A stretch of 64,000 bases of DNA, taken from positions 130,459,001-130,523,000 of the forward strand of contig CP142453.1 in NCBI GenBank assembly GCA_038049695.1, written 5' to 3'. The notes under the pieces were generated by a model. That model was not told the origin of the DNA, did not search any database, and was given only the letters and a program-made list of their open reading frames with translations. The DNA comes from Cinnamomum chago. Lineage: Eukaryota > Streptophyta > Magnoliopsida > Laurales > Lauraceae. Positions 47,000 to 59,694 of the stretch are shown piece after piece. How positions within the stretch are numbered: position 1 is the first letter of the stretch; each line of letters opens with the position of its first letter. A program made the translations under genes and the position numbers.

Positions 47000-48560
47000 T
47001 TCGTGTGAATTGGGCCCGCATCTTGCATCATTCCTTCCCTATATGAATAGATTATTCTTTGACGTTTGTTTTTATTTTTTGTAGGGAAAAACCAGAATTT
47101 TGAGGCCCGCGTTGAAGAGAAATTAAGAGAGAAAAGAAAGAAAAAAAAATTGCAAGAAGCAAAGGACGTCCATGCATGGGAGTTCAAAGCATTGCACGCC
47201 ACACATGGCCTAACCTCCCTTGCAAGTTGAGAATAAAATTAAGAAGTTCAGATTCTTGGAAATTTTCAAGTCAAGGTGGGGACCATGCAAGGAGATTTAC
47301 AAGATTCTTGTTAGCCAAAGTAATCCAAGATAGAAACTAACTGTAAAAGAGTGTAAGATTTTAGCACTAAGATCTCCTAAAAGATAGGCGTCAAGATGTG
47401 AAATATTGCAACCAAGATTCTTTCCAAGAAGTTTCACACGTCCAACCTCCACCGCTTATGCTATCACACGTCTAAGAAAGAGGCTGCCCATATTGTTTCA
47501 AAATTTGAATTAAATCTTAAGTGGGCCCAAGAAAGGAAGTAGCATGAGATATGAAGAATCTACCTTTTAGTAGGATGGTGTGCCAAGAAATCCAAGAAGC
47601 TGGAAAATCCCTTGAAACTCTCTCAAAAACCATCCTAATCCTAATCCAACTTGGACCCTACACTACTAATCCTTACCCAAACCAAAATCTTGCAACCCAA
47701 GCTATCAAAAAAATCATAAAAAGAGCCAAAAAAAAAAGGGTTGCACGTGAGATTCATTCCATCCATCCCTTTTGGACGACCAGCAACTTATTCCCTTTCT
47801 TTCTCCATTAATTTTTCTTCATCTCTCCTCCTTCTATCAATATTTCATCCAAAGCTTTCCCTAAGGCACACCACCACTTGGATTTTTATACCACCGCCGA
47901 TCCACCATCGGACCAGCCTTGAAATCATCTTCCCTTGCTTGGATTTCAAATCACAAAATGAGGGTCGGTTGGATCGCCGTTCAAGACCGCGAGTCCCTCT
48001 CCTCCGTTTAGTATTTCATATGTCTAAGGTAAGGTTGGATGCATTTTATTTTGATTCAAATAATTTTGTAATGGTTATTTGCTTGTAATGGGTCTTTCAT
48101 TAATAAATCAAGTTTATGGGGTCTTGGTCTTCACCAATGGGTTAACATCGGATTTTTGTGCTTAGTGACAGTGTGCACTCGGTGCGGTGGTCTTGATTTT
48201 TCTTGATGGCATTAAGCAAAGTAACGATTGCAAAGTTTTCAAATTAAAATCCATTTTCTTTCATTCTCTGATTTTATTTTATTTTATTTTATTTTTATTT
48301 TAATGCATGATTTATTTACTTTTATGCAATTGGTGGTTTGATGTCTTTTATGTTTTTGCAGTCTTTAGATTAAGATTTTTATTTGGGATTGTAATTTTTA
48401 ATTTGGATTATTAAATTTTAATTTCAGGTTTGTAGAAATTTATTTATATAGATTTTATTAGGTTAGTACTAGTTTTCTAATAGGATAAGTTTTACGCGAT
48501 TAATTACTTCTTGTGGATCGACATCGGACTTTACCGAGTTATTACTACAATTGCGGCTTG
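47000..48560 (+). other. LTR-retrotransposon-like sequence, borders unclear
   Basis: A CT-rich leader-like stretch (47760-48010) and the ending TTGTGGATCGACATCGGACT... with ACAATTGCGGCTTGCACTTG recall the 3' part of plant gypsy/copia LTRs. No gag-pol, primer-binding site or second LTR was found, so a solo or decayed LTR is the most likely reading. Borders were not determined. Confidence 0.3.
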
Positions 48561-49164
48561 CACTTGGGGCTGACGATCATTGTGCCTTTTCCATTGTTCT
48601 TCATGTGGATAAAGGATCTGAAGTCATTAGAGGGATGACACTCATTTTGAATGGTTCGAATTATCAATATTTATCATTATGTGTGCCCCGCAATGGATTA
48701 CTGGAGAGCTGGTACTTCACATGTACAATAGCTGGAACAGACTCATCTTCTTCACCATCGGTTATCCCCTGTTGAAATCAAGTTTTAAAATATATTAATG
48801 GATGTAATAATATTAATTTTTAACGGTTTCGATGATCATCACATGGGCTCCGTGATGGAGTTCCAAACACATAAGTAGTTCCAATGCAATAGGCTCTCTA
48901 GACGGTTTCCACACGAGATACCTGGGCCGGACAATTTAAGGGGCAAAATGGTCAATGAAATACGAGGTACCTTCACCTTTAGTTAAAGAGTGTTTTAGTA
49001 AAACATAAAATACAAAGTGGTTTAAAAAACTCAAAACTCGAAAAGGTCAGAAAGGAAAAACAGAAACTTGAGTTAGAATAGAAAAGAAAAGTCGCAAAAT
49101 AGGAAACCATTACCAGAGTCCAGATTCCTAGTTCTAAATAAAAACTCCAACCCCATACCCAGTC

Positions 49165-49343
49165 TATAAAAACACACCCAAAGAGAACTCGTAGAAGAGG
49201 AAGGGCAGTGGTGCAGGGAGAGACACAGTGATAGATTTGCAGCAATCTTATAGATCTATGCTTTCACTGCATTTACAACTTTCATAATGATGCCAATGAA
49301 GGAGGTAAATGCAGTGAAAGCACGGATCTATAAGAGCTGGCTC
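49165..49343 (+). ncRNA. Candidate MIRNA-like foldback with upstream TATA box
   Basis: Positions 49246-49285 pair with 49296-49335 (partners sum to 49381): 40 positions with 35 Watson-Crick pairs, 2 G:U pairs, 3 mismatches and a 10-nt loop; an outer AGC/GCT pairing extends the stem past a 2-nt bulge. The core arm is TGCTTTCACTGCATTTAC. A good TATA box (TCTATAAAAACAC, 49163-49175) lies about 75 bp upstream on the same strand, so transcription would start about 40 nt before the stem. The two G:U pairs would be A:C mismatches on the other strand, weakly favouring plus-strand RNA. I do not recognise a known miRNA family. A short inverted-repeat transposon is the alternative. Confidence 0.4.
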
Positions 49344-50239
49344 AGTCACGTTTGATTCACTTTTTAAGATCCAAGGACGAAGATGATAATGAAGTGTGAG
49401 GGGTATATATCTTTGTGAGTAAGGTTTACCCACATGTAAACACAAGTGGGCCCCATCACAAATACCAACAGTATTGAGATAGAACTAATAAACCTTCCAG
49501 AGCTTGAGAATATATATAGATGTGGCACTAGTCTTAGTAGAACCATCCTTGCAACCGTTATAGAGTGGAGCCAATCTAGAGACCAAAGGTCTACAATTAC
49601 CGTCAGGGTGAACCCAAAACACCGGCTCACATGGCCCTTGGTGGCCTGTGGTTGAAATCCAACTCGACTCCGCTAACAGGAGTTTGTTTGACTTAGAGAC
49701 CTATGGTCAAAACTGGAATGCATTTACTTTTGATATAACTTAAATTCATTGATCATATGGAATACATGAGTGATGAGACACTTATGCAAGGTTTTGCAGT
49801 GCATTGCTCATAAAATAATTTCAAATTGTTCTCTTTTGTTACTTTTTTCTATGTGCGGTGTTCCAAAGATGCTTTCTCCTACAAATGATGTTACACCTCA
49901 ATCCAAATTAACCTAAATTAGTGCCAATTAATTGCATTTTAGCTAAATTAACTTGTACTTAGTTGCTAATTATGGTTATTAGTGTCCATTAGCCTCTATG
50001 GACTGAGTTAGTTGAGTCTTGCGCTTTGGATAGATGAGTTATAACCGATTTGACTCAGTTTGGTAGAGTCAAGGGCTTTTTCGTAAAAATTTTTTCTCAT
50101 TCTGCGTCATTTGCACGTCATTTTGACATCATCGCATGTATTTTTTCGAACAAATCGATTTTCGTATCAGACTCTACTCCATTTGAGCTACCGTTGAGTA
50201 TTTGGACTATTAATTGACTTAAATTGGAAATACACAACT

Positions 50240-50520
50240 TTGTTGGGTTTTTTTGCAAAGAGAGACATCCTTATCCCTAATATAACTCTTAACCTTCTCT
50301 TTCATTCCTTACTCTCTACTCTCCTTCTTCTTCTCCATTTCTTCTTCTCTTTCTTTCTTTCTCATCTATCAAGAGTGATTGCATGTGACTTGGGAGCTAG
50401 AACTTGGACTCAACTTCATCTTCTCCATCATCTTCATCTTCCTCTCTTCCTTGTTGACCAAGAACACCTCCATCATCTTCCATTTTCTTCAAATTTGAAA
50501 TCCTTGCTAGAGGTAAGCTT
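50240..50520 (+). other. CT-rich leader-like sequence
   Basis: Long CT/CTT-rich stretch ending with a donor-like GAGGTAAGC at about 50510. It resembles a 5' UTR or an LTR R/U5 region, but no coding exon follows. A 115-codon frame here is just translated CT repeats. Confidence 0.25.
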
Positions 50521-50709
50521 CAAACTCCTTTTGTTTAGATTTTTTAGTTGCATTGGAGTCAAGAGACCCCCTCATAAGCATGCATAGACATTTATCCTTG
50601 TTTTGGTAGATATTTGTATCTAGGGTTTGGAATTTTTGGGGATTTTGGGTCCTTTTGAGCCAAGAGCGTCCAAAAGTTTTTGAGAGCTCATTAGAGGCAA
50701 GTATAAGCA

Positions 50710-53400
50710 TAATACGGTTTTACATTTTGTTATTTTCATTGATTCAATGAAACTCTTACTCTATTATTCTTAGTTCTTAATAAATGAATGGATTAGATTG
50801 TTTTATGCATTTAAGTTTATGGAAATGGATGGAAGGGTTATGTATGTAACAAATTGGGGAGTAAGGAGGCTCAATTATGTAGGTTTTTTAATGTGAAGTT
50901 GTGGGAAATGGAATGGAAGAGGGAGAGCTTCAGATTTGATAAAAAAGCTCAGTTCAGAAGCACTGCCGTAGGCCGGCGATTACCAGGCGGTCACTTGGCG
51001 GCTACTACATGAAATAAGAAAAATATATAATATAGCCAAGGTCTTATTATTTTAACTTGGAGTTCAAAATTCTTATTATCCCAAATAATTATGAAAATGG
51101 GCCTACTTGGAATGAGTTTCTTCATAAGGTAAAGTGCTGTAGGGATACGATAAACAGTGGCTTCTTTCAAACACGTACTTAATCTGAAAATTAGCAGCAT
51201 GATAATTAAAAACATGACATCAGTTGATGAAACAGTTGATAAATTAAAAAAAATCAGTTTAACATATATAAATCAGAAAAAATATATATTTAAATTAATA
51301 ATGGACCTAATATTGGTTTTATCAAATAAATTAAAGTACCTAATCTCAAAATTTAATGGTTTTACAGAGAATTTTTTTGTGACCCACCTAAGCTCATGGC
51401 TAGTTCTCTTCAAATAAGTGAAAAAATTTAACAAAACCCAATGTAGAAACAATGAAACACAGATTCAGAAAATTTGTGGAGCTTTTTGCAAAGCTAAAGA
51501 TCAATTTCTATTTGATATATAAGTTTCACAAGTATTTAAGGGAGTTGTTAGGGTAAGAACGTTCTTTATGTGCTGCTCAAGAGGATTGATCTCTTTCCCA
51601 GTTGGGTCTTTTGCAACCTATGCAATAACATCAAATTCTTTGCCTAGACCCATAAAAACTCAATGAGAGAGTAAACTTGATTAATTGATCATGCATAAAG
51701 CGCATGGTAAATTAAGTAAAAGCTGGACAAGAAAACTAATATATGGAGTCAAAGACTGGATCCAATCATCAATAAAAGGTACACCTCTATAAATAAGTAT
51801 ATATTTAAATAAATTAATAACTTAAAAAAAAACAACGACTCATTTCAATCTTAGCAAAACCCGAAACAAAACAACATTAAAATAGAAAAAGGCAACAGCA
51901 TAGAACATGAGATTTGATGACTACCCATGACAGAAATCAGATATTAAAACTATTAATTAGTTAAAATCCCATTTGAATGAGTAAATAACAAGAACACCTA
52001 ATGAAACAAAACAACGTAGGTTAAAAAAATTACTCTAATCAAGTAAGACCAAAGAGAGCAAGTAACCACATAAAAAAGCTATAAAAAATCATAAATCAAG
52101 TAAGAACACCAAGTCCAATTAACAATATCACAGCTAGTGCCACCCAGCAAAGTGCAAATTTGAAAAAGCTAATTAACTCTTGAACATGCTGCACAGGAGA
52201 AAACAAGACCAAAATTTAATATAATTGATCAAATATCATCAAATCATTACTTACCTTTGGCATACATCTTACCAAGTCTAACTACACTTCCATCATAGAG
52301 TACAAAAATCTATTAAAAAGAAAAGATGGAAGCACTTGCACAGTGGGCCTTGGTACCCATAATTCTTTCATCTGCACTACTGGAAAAAGAGTCAAGAGTC
52401 TGAATCATCTAAGAGACCTTAGGAACTTTTAATACATTGGATTTAGGAGGAGACACAAATCATGGAGAGGGGTTGTGGATAAGTCATTTGAATCAATTAT
52501 AGTCTTATTATTCATTTCTACCATATGATCTAAAACAATATCATGAGCAATGTAATGATGACAACAAAAAAAAGAAGAGCCAATGGATCACTAATCATAG
52601 ATGCACTGCTCACCAACAATTCAAATCGCTATATTATTTTATGATGAAAACATTATTGTATCCACCTAATTAATGATTAGAAGTACAGTGGAGATCATTT
52701 AGTCTTAAAAATATGTGGCCATGATAAACAAAATCCTATCCTTTTGGAATCCTCTGACAGTGAAAATATGTTGAGCCCAACCTAGGTGTTCAAAACTGCA
52801 GATTGGCGATGAGATGAAGGGGACTTTACTATAGTAGAGAAGAGATGCAGACACAATTACAAACATAGATGCAAGAAAACAACAAGCTTATTCCCTTTCC
52901 TTTTGTGCTGCTCTTAACAACTCATCACTCACACAACAAACAAAGCAACGTCCAGACACATTGTCCTGAAAGATTAATGTGACACCATTCCCTTAAACAC
53001 AAAAACTGGGAACAGAGCAAGAGGGGAGATGGTGGGCTGCTGCCTCTGAGCTATTGGCTTGGTCATTCAATTGATTGATCTCTCGGAATGTGGCCAAAAG
53101 TGCAGTTATCTAAAAAGGATTTAACATCCTCTATAGTGTAGAAGATGCTGAGAATGTACATAATGTACTGACAAAGAAAAACAAAAGTTGTTGCAGTAGT
53201 GATGTAGATTCAGTCTCATTTTATTTATATTTTTTTCTTCATCCTTCATGATCATAGTGCTACCACCATAATTTCAGCTACTATGCATAGCCAAGCAATG
53301 ACATATGAAAACACCGAACATGCCAAATAGATATATGCAGTGTAGTCAAAGGCATGTCTGAGCTCACCAAAGGATTCATATGCCCAGTTGGCATACAGTT
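50710..53400. other. AT-rich intergenic DNA with nothing recognised
   Basis: No coding exon, transposon end or tandem repeat that I can support. Confidence 0.45.
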
Positions 53401-53414
53401 AAAAAATATATGGT

Positions 53415-56400
53415 GAGCAATGAAATCAAGTATGAAAATAGTAGTTAAAAAATGGGCACACCACCTGCTACAATTGTTTGATTTCTCCAAGAGTTTACAC
53501 AGTTTCAGGTTTCCAAAGATCCTAAAAGCCCCACTGATGAAATCCAATGCAAATGAAGCGGTTAAGATCCAACACAACCAACAACATGCATGAAATGAAA
53601 GAAGACCAACTTTTCAGGAATGGCCGGACAATTCCTATCTTAAGAACAGTTTAAGCCTTCTACCAAAAAAAAAGAAGAACAGTTTAAGCCTTTCACACTC
53701 ATTTCTTCCCGGCAAATTAGCACCTGCACAAATTTCCTACTAATCTGTAATGTGTATGCGCCCCCATTTGATCATGAAACTTTTGAAACCCATCTAGCTT
53801 TATCTATTGATCCGGATTTACACAACTTCAAAGTTGTCAAACCAGTGCCTCTTCTAATTTGATGGTTCCCAATTTTGTACACACGGTTAGAATGCAGGGG
53901 GTCTTTTTCAACTTCAAAATTCCAAATTGTTGTCATGCATTCAGGTGGGCCCCTTGGATTGGACCACTTCAAAGTTAGGAATGGTCTAACTGTTCTTAAA
54001 AAAATGATATGTGAAAAAAAATTCAAGCCTATAACAAGAATAAATGGATGCTTTGGTGAGCACATTCCATCATTCATACTCTGAACATAATCTCACCCAT
54101 ATTTTAACTATGGAAAGGCAAATATGATGGGATCTTATATAGCAAGCAATGAAGTCAGGTATGAAAATAGTAGTTAAAAAATGGGCACACCACCTGCCAC
54201 AATTGCTTGATTTCTCCAAGAGTTTACATAGTTTCAGGTTTCCAAGGATCCTAAAAGCCCCACTGATGAAATCCAATGCAAATGAAGCGGTTAAGATCCA
54301 ACACAACCAACAACATGCATGAACTGAAAGAAGACCAACTTTTCAGGAATGGCCGGACAATTCCTATCTTAAGAACAGTTTAAGCCTTCTACCCCAAAAA
54401 AAAGAAAAAAAGAACAGTTTAAGCCTTTCACACTCATTTCTTCCCGGCAAATTAGCACCTGCACAAATTTCCTTCTAATCTGTAATGTGTATGCGCCCCC
54501 ATTTGATCATGAAACTTTTGAAATCCATCTAGCTTTATCTATTGATCCGGATTTACACAACTTCAAAGTTGTCAAACCAGTGCCTCTTCTAATTTGATGG
54601 TTCCCAATTTTGTACACACGGTTAGAATGCAGGGAGACTTTTTCAACTCCAAAATTCCAAATTGTTGTCATGCATTCAGGTGGGCCCCTTGGGTTGGACC
54701 ACTTCAAAGTTAGGAATGGTCTAACTGTTCTTAAAAAAATGATATGTGAAAAAAAATTCAAGCCTATAACAAGAATAAATGGATGCTTTGGTGAGCACAT
54801 TCCATCATTCATACTCTGAACATAATCTCACCCATATTTTAACTATGGAAAGGCAAATATGATGGGATCTTATATAGCGAGCAATGAAGTCAGGTATGAA
54901 AATAGTAGTTAAAAAATGGGCACACCACCTGCCACAATTGCTTGATTTCTCCAAGAGTTTACATAGTTTCAGGTTTCCAAGGATCCTAAAAGCCCCACTG
55001 ATGAAATCCAATGCAAATGAAGCAGTTAAGATCCAACACAACCAACAACATGCATGAACTAAAAGAAGACCAACTTTTCAGGAATGGTTGGACAATTCCT
55101 ATCTTAACAACAGTTTAAGCCTTCTACCAAAAAAAAAAAAAAAAATAGAAGAACAGTTTAAGCCTTTCACACTCATTTCTCCCCTGTAAATTCGCACCCG
55201 CACAAATTTCCCACTAATCTGTAATGTGTATGCACCCCCATTTGTTCATGAAACTTTTGGAACCCATCTCTATCTATTGATCCGGATTTACACAACTTCA
55301 AAGTTGTCAAACCAGTGCCTCTTCTAATCTGATGGTTCCCAATTTTGTACACACGGTGGGCCCCTTGGGTTGGACCACTTCAAAGTTAGGATTGGTCTAA
55401 CTGTTCTTAAAAAAATGATATGTGAAAGAAATTCAAGCCTGTAACAAGAATAAATGGAAGCTTTGGTGAGCACATTCCATCATTTAGGGCACGTTTGGTA
55501 AACGGTGGAGAATCCTATATTTAGAGGATTCTCTCCATCTCCAAAGAAAGCCACAATCCTCAAGTAGAATTCCCAATGAAAGTTCCATGTTTGGATGGAG
55601 GGAGGATTCTTATAAGTTGTAGAATGTATGATCCAATTGATGTTTATACATGTATCTCAAGATAAACTAAGGATCAACGGTTATAATTTGGTCACCTTAC
55701 CGTGTTTGACCGTCCAAAACTAATGACCGGTTTTGATGTTGATCGTGGACCCCACATAAACCCAAAAATGAGAAAAAAGGGACTGTTTTCAATAATAGTT
55801 TGCTCAGTAATACATTTTGGCAAATGTCCCTCACGATTTTGCAAATATCTCAACATCTAAGATGAATCAACGGCTGAAATTTTGGGACATAGCCGTTATG
55901 GACCTTCTTAACATAATTAACGGTTCAGATCTTGATTTTGGAGCCCACAGGAACCAGAAAATTGAAAACAAGGGACTGTGTTTAATCCCGTTTTTTGGCC
56001 CACTGCATCACAGAATATGGCATTTTAACGGTTTGGACGATTTTGCAAATATCTTAAGATCTAAGATGAATCAACGGCTGAAATTTTGGGAGATAGCCGT
56101 TTTGGACCTTCTTAACAATATTATAGGTTCAGATCTTGATTGTGGGGCCCAAAAAAACCAAAAAAACGCAAAAACCGGTCTGCCCTCTATTAACGTACAA
56201 ATGTACTGTAGCTCCGCAAATCCCCTCTTGCGCGGATTCCATGAATCCGATGGGGGGGGGGGGGGGGGGGTCCGACTCTACAAATATTCAAAAGGGTGGA
56301 TTTCTGCAATCCATCCTCTTCAAATCCATGCCATTCCAAACAAGGAAATCCGCGCGATTGAGGATTTTGGGCGAGGAATCCTTGGCGAAGACCGTTGCCA

Positions 56401-56436
56401 AACATGACCTTATACTCTGAACATAATCTCACCCAT
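53415..56436. repeat. 730-735 bp tandem array, three units, third one interrupted
   Basis: Units start at about 53415, 54144 and 54879 (GAGCAATGAA-TCAGG...). Units 2 and 3 are nearly identical and unit 1 slightly more diverged. Unit 3 lacks about 60 bp near 55360 and is split by a Harbinger element (55487-56409); its last bases resume at 56410-56436. Conserved short frames within the units follow from the duplication and are not taken as genes. Confidence 0.9.
55487..56409. mobile_element. PIF/Harbinger-type non-autonomous element, 923 bp
   Basis: Ends GGGCACGTTTGGTAAAC and (reverse-complemented) GGTCATGTTTGGCAAC, flanked by TTA at 55484-55486 and 56410-56412. The uninterrupted site can be seen in units 1 and 2 of the surrounding array (CATCATTCATACTCTG). 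Contains an internal 204-bp imperfect duplication (GATGAATCAACGGCTGAAAT at about 55859 and 56065) and a G19 run at 56252-56270. A 196-codon open frame crosses it but shows no transposase motif. Confidence 0.87.
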
Positions 56437-56439
56437 TGG

Positions 56440-59400
56440 ATTTTGAAAATCAGGCCCCAGTGTCGATCAACCTACAAGTTGGGTTAGCAATTGGGAATCT
56501 TACTCTAGGCTGCATCACTTCACTATACTATGAACCAGCAGACAGCTAATCTGCTAGCTAAATACTTATATGTGCATAGTGCACCGGTGTGGTCAATATG
56601 CTTTCACTGTAGCTAGCACGATGCAAAACAATACCAAAAGGGAAAATAAAACAACAATATTTAGAGTGGATTTTATAAAAGGAGTATAGATTTTGACTTG
56701 CAAGAGATGAAATTCAGACAAAACAAAGATGGGGGCAGTGAAACAAGCATGCCAACTTTCTTTCTTCTTTTGTTATTACATAGGGATAAGAAAGAAGAGA
56801 AGGAGATAATAAGAGATAAAGATTAAGAGAATTGTGGACCCCATTATAAAGGTGGGTGTAGTGAAAGAACATGTCAATTTACTCTCTTTTATAAAAGGGA
56901 TATAGATATAGACATTTGAAATAAAGCTTAAACAGGTTCGGATCACGACCGGACTTGTTTTAAGGGCCCATTTAGAAAATGAAGTCACTCGCATATCAAC
57001 TCAACGTCGCATACACAATCTTAACAACTCACTGGACGTTCTAAACGAATTTAATTAACTAATTATATAATTAATTAGGCTAATTACACACATGGAGTTC
57101 AAAGACTTTAGATTTCCACTTATTCATGCAATAAAATATATACCTTTTATTCTTGTTGAGCATTCGGCAACTCCACCTTTTTCTTCTGAACTCCACTTTC
57201 CATCATCTTCAAAAGAGAATGAAAAATTGAGAACCCGTAAAATCCCACCAAACAATCAAACAGGACCAAATCTTTATTAGAGACATACCTTTTTCCTTAT
57301 TCCACCCATTCCCATAAAAATATTATAATTGCAATTATTGAAAGAAAAATCATAAATAAATTTGTAATTTATTTAAAAAATGGACTCATCATAGCTATTG
57401 AAAATGCTTACAAACATGGATTAAGAGCTCAAAATAGTATCAGTGTGAATCGAAAATAAAACTTTACATAAAAATAAATAAAAATATAATCAAATAATCT
57501 TTCTTATCTAAAGTACTTTCAACATGTTTCCAGAACTACATTCCATCAATAAGACAAATTCAAACTACATTTGTGTGCTTATTCAACTTTTAATTTACTT
57601 GTTTTGTGAATGGAAATGTCTAAGTCCCTCTTGTTTTATAAAATCAATACACTTTTGACATGAGTCGAAATCGTACAATTATCTAAATCGATTAGAAAAA
57701 TAAGAAAATCATAAAAAAATGATATGTTACACATATTCTAACACATATATAAAAAGTACAAGTAGAAGTAAAATCTTTAAAACGATAATTGTTATAATTT
57801 ATGTAGGTTTCGACATAGACTTGAGCACCACTCACATCAATTACTTCAATATGATGTAGCAATGCAATAAAAAATGCTATTTAAGAAAACGAAATAAAAT
57901 GTGAGTGAGGCTGGAAAACTGATGTATGAAAAGTAAATAGGAGTTATGTATTGAAATAGAAGAAAATATCTTATTTATATGTTAAAAATAGTCATAGATG
58001 ACTGACAAATGTCACTCATATAATCACATACAAAAAATGATGCTTGACAAATGTTACTCATCCAAACTATCACTCAAAAGGTATGATAACAAAGTGTTAA
58101 TAGTTCACGTTAAAATTAAATTGTTGGACAGTCAAAGAATAAGGCAAGTTGAGTTAGGTCTGCATGTCAAATATCATGATCTAACTATAATCCAATAAAT
58201 TGATTAATTAATAAATTTGAATAACTAAATATGGTTCAAGTTAGGTGATCGGTTGGGTCGAAATTACTATTACTACCCATATATGTCAAAACTTTCTCCA
58301 ATTAATAGATTACAATTATTTTATTAATGATATTATGCAAAGTTCTTATTAATCATTACAACTTAAAAGAGTTTATAAACTCACTCACTTTAATTTCATT
58401 GCAAGGTGACCTACACCTCGCCCAAACTTAATTTGTTGCCATCAACCAAATTTTATTAATATATATATATATATAAGTTTGCGGTGATTTTATAATGGTT
58501 GTTTATTGGGTCCAGATTAAATCGACTACAACCAATCCATTCTAAATGGCCTAACTTTTAAACTTTATTTTATGTTTAATGTATTTATTACTACTATATT
58601 AACTATACATAAATAATACCCCAAATTGCATTATTTTGGCCTTCAAGAGATTTCTTTATCTTTATTTATAATATGGATGATTTTGATAAAAAAAAAATTA
58701 TCAAATGATATTGTATTATATATTAAAGTTGTTAATTTTGACTGAACCAATTTCAATATTGACCTCTGAATTGTGAATTTATATTATTATTTTATTTTAT
58801 TTTCCAATTATTTATTTATTTAAGAGTAGTTTTAGTATTTTTATTTATTAAATATGGCTAAGATAAATGTTTCATTTGTTTTCAAATCCCATTCATCAAA
58901 ATGGATCTAAAGGAAAAACTCTACTTTCTTAATAAAAAAAATCCCATATCTATATTACAAAATAATTTAAGAATAGGACTGACGTACTCTCTACGGTTAT
59001 ATAACTATATTATATTGTCCAAAATAATCAAGAAAGTTTTGAACTTTTATATTATATTTTTTTGTCTGTACATGGATCTATTTTAGACACATATATCTAA
59101 AACTGATCAATCAATTATTATATACAAAAGAGACTGACTTCAAATTGAAATTAGCTCCAACTCATTTGGCAACCATCCACAATTTTGGATTCTCTTTTAA
59201 TATTGTTTGATCTAATTTGATTCAATAAAATGTCATTTGTTACTCACTCCCCACCTCTCCCACTTTTCAAACAATTATTTCCTTTTTAATGGCACTAAAA
59301 TCTCTCTCTCACATCCTCACTTACGAGCACCTCTCTATATATCTTTGTTTGGTCCCATCAAAGCTTGGTCTCTGTAATTTTTTTTCCTTTATTTGCTGTC

Positions 59401-59690
59401 ATGATATAAGTTTTAGATAAATCTATGCGGCGATAATTTCATTAATGGGAAATCTGAGCCCGTCGTGAACCCGCCTCGGGTCAAAGTCTAAAAACATATA
59501 TACTTACCCTAAACCCAACCAACTCACTACTAAACTTGCCTTTAATTGAAAATTTTCATATTTTAAATCTTTTATAATTTATTCCATCTCAATATTTCGT
59601 ATTTCATGTATCTACTAAAAAAATTAAATTTCTATATTTATTATTTATTTAAAATTTCAATTGTGTGATTTTTAAGAAAGCATATAATTT
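56440..59690. other. AT-rich intergenic DNA with nothing recognised
   Basis: Very AT-rich; one (AT)n tract near 58460-58476. No gene or transposon ends that I can support. Confidence 0.45.
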
Positions 59691-59694
59691 TTTT

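Noticed and set aside
53281..55041. Repeated frames beginning MCWILTASFALDF and MNDGMCSPKHPF
   Set aside because: They recur only because the DNA is tandemly duplicated; no splice structure or family resemblance.
55817..56407. A 196-codon open frame on the plus strand
   Set aside because: It covers the duplicated interior and G19 run of the Harbinger element, with no transposase or other motif, and it ends at the element's border.
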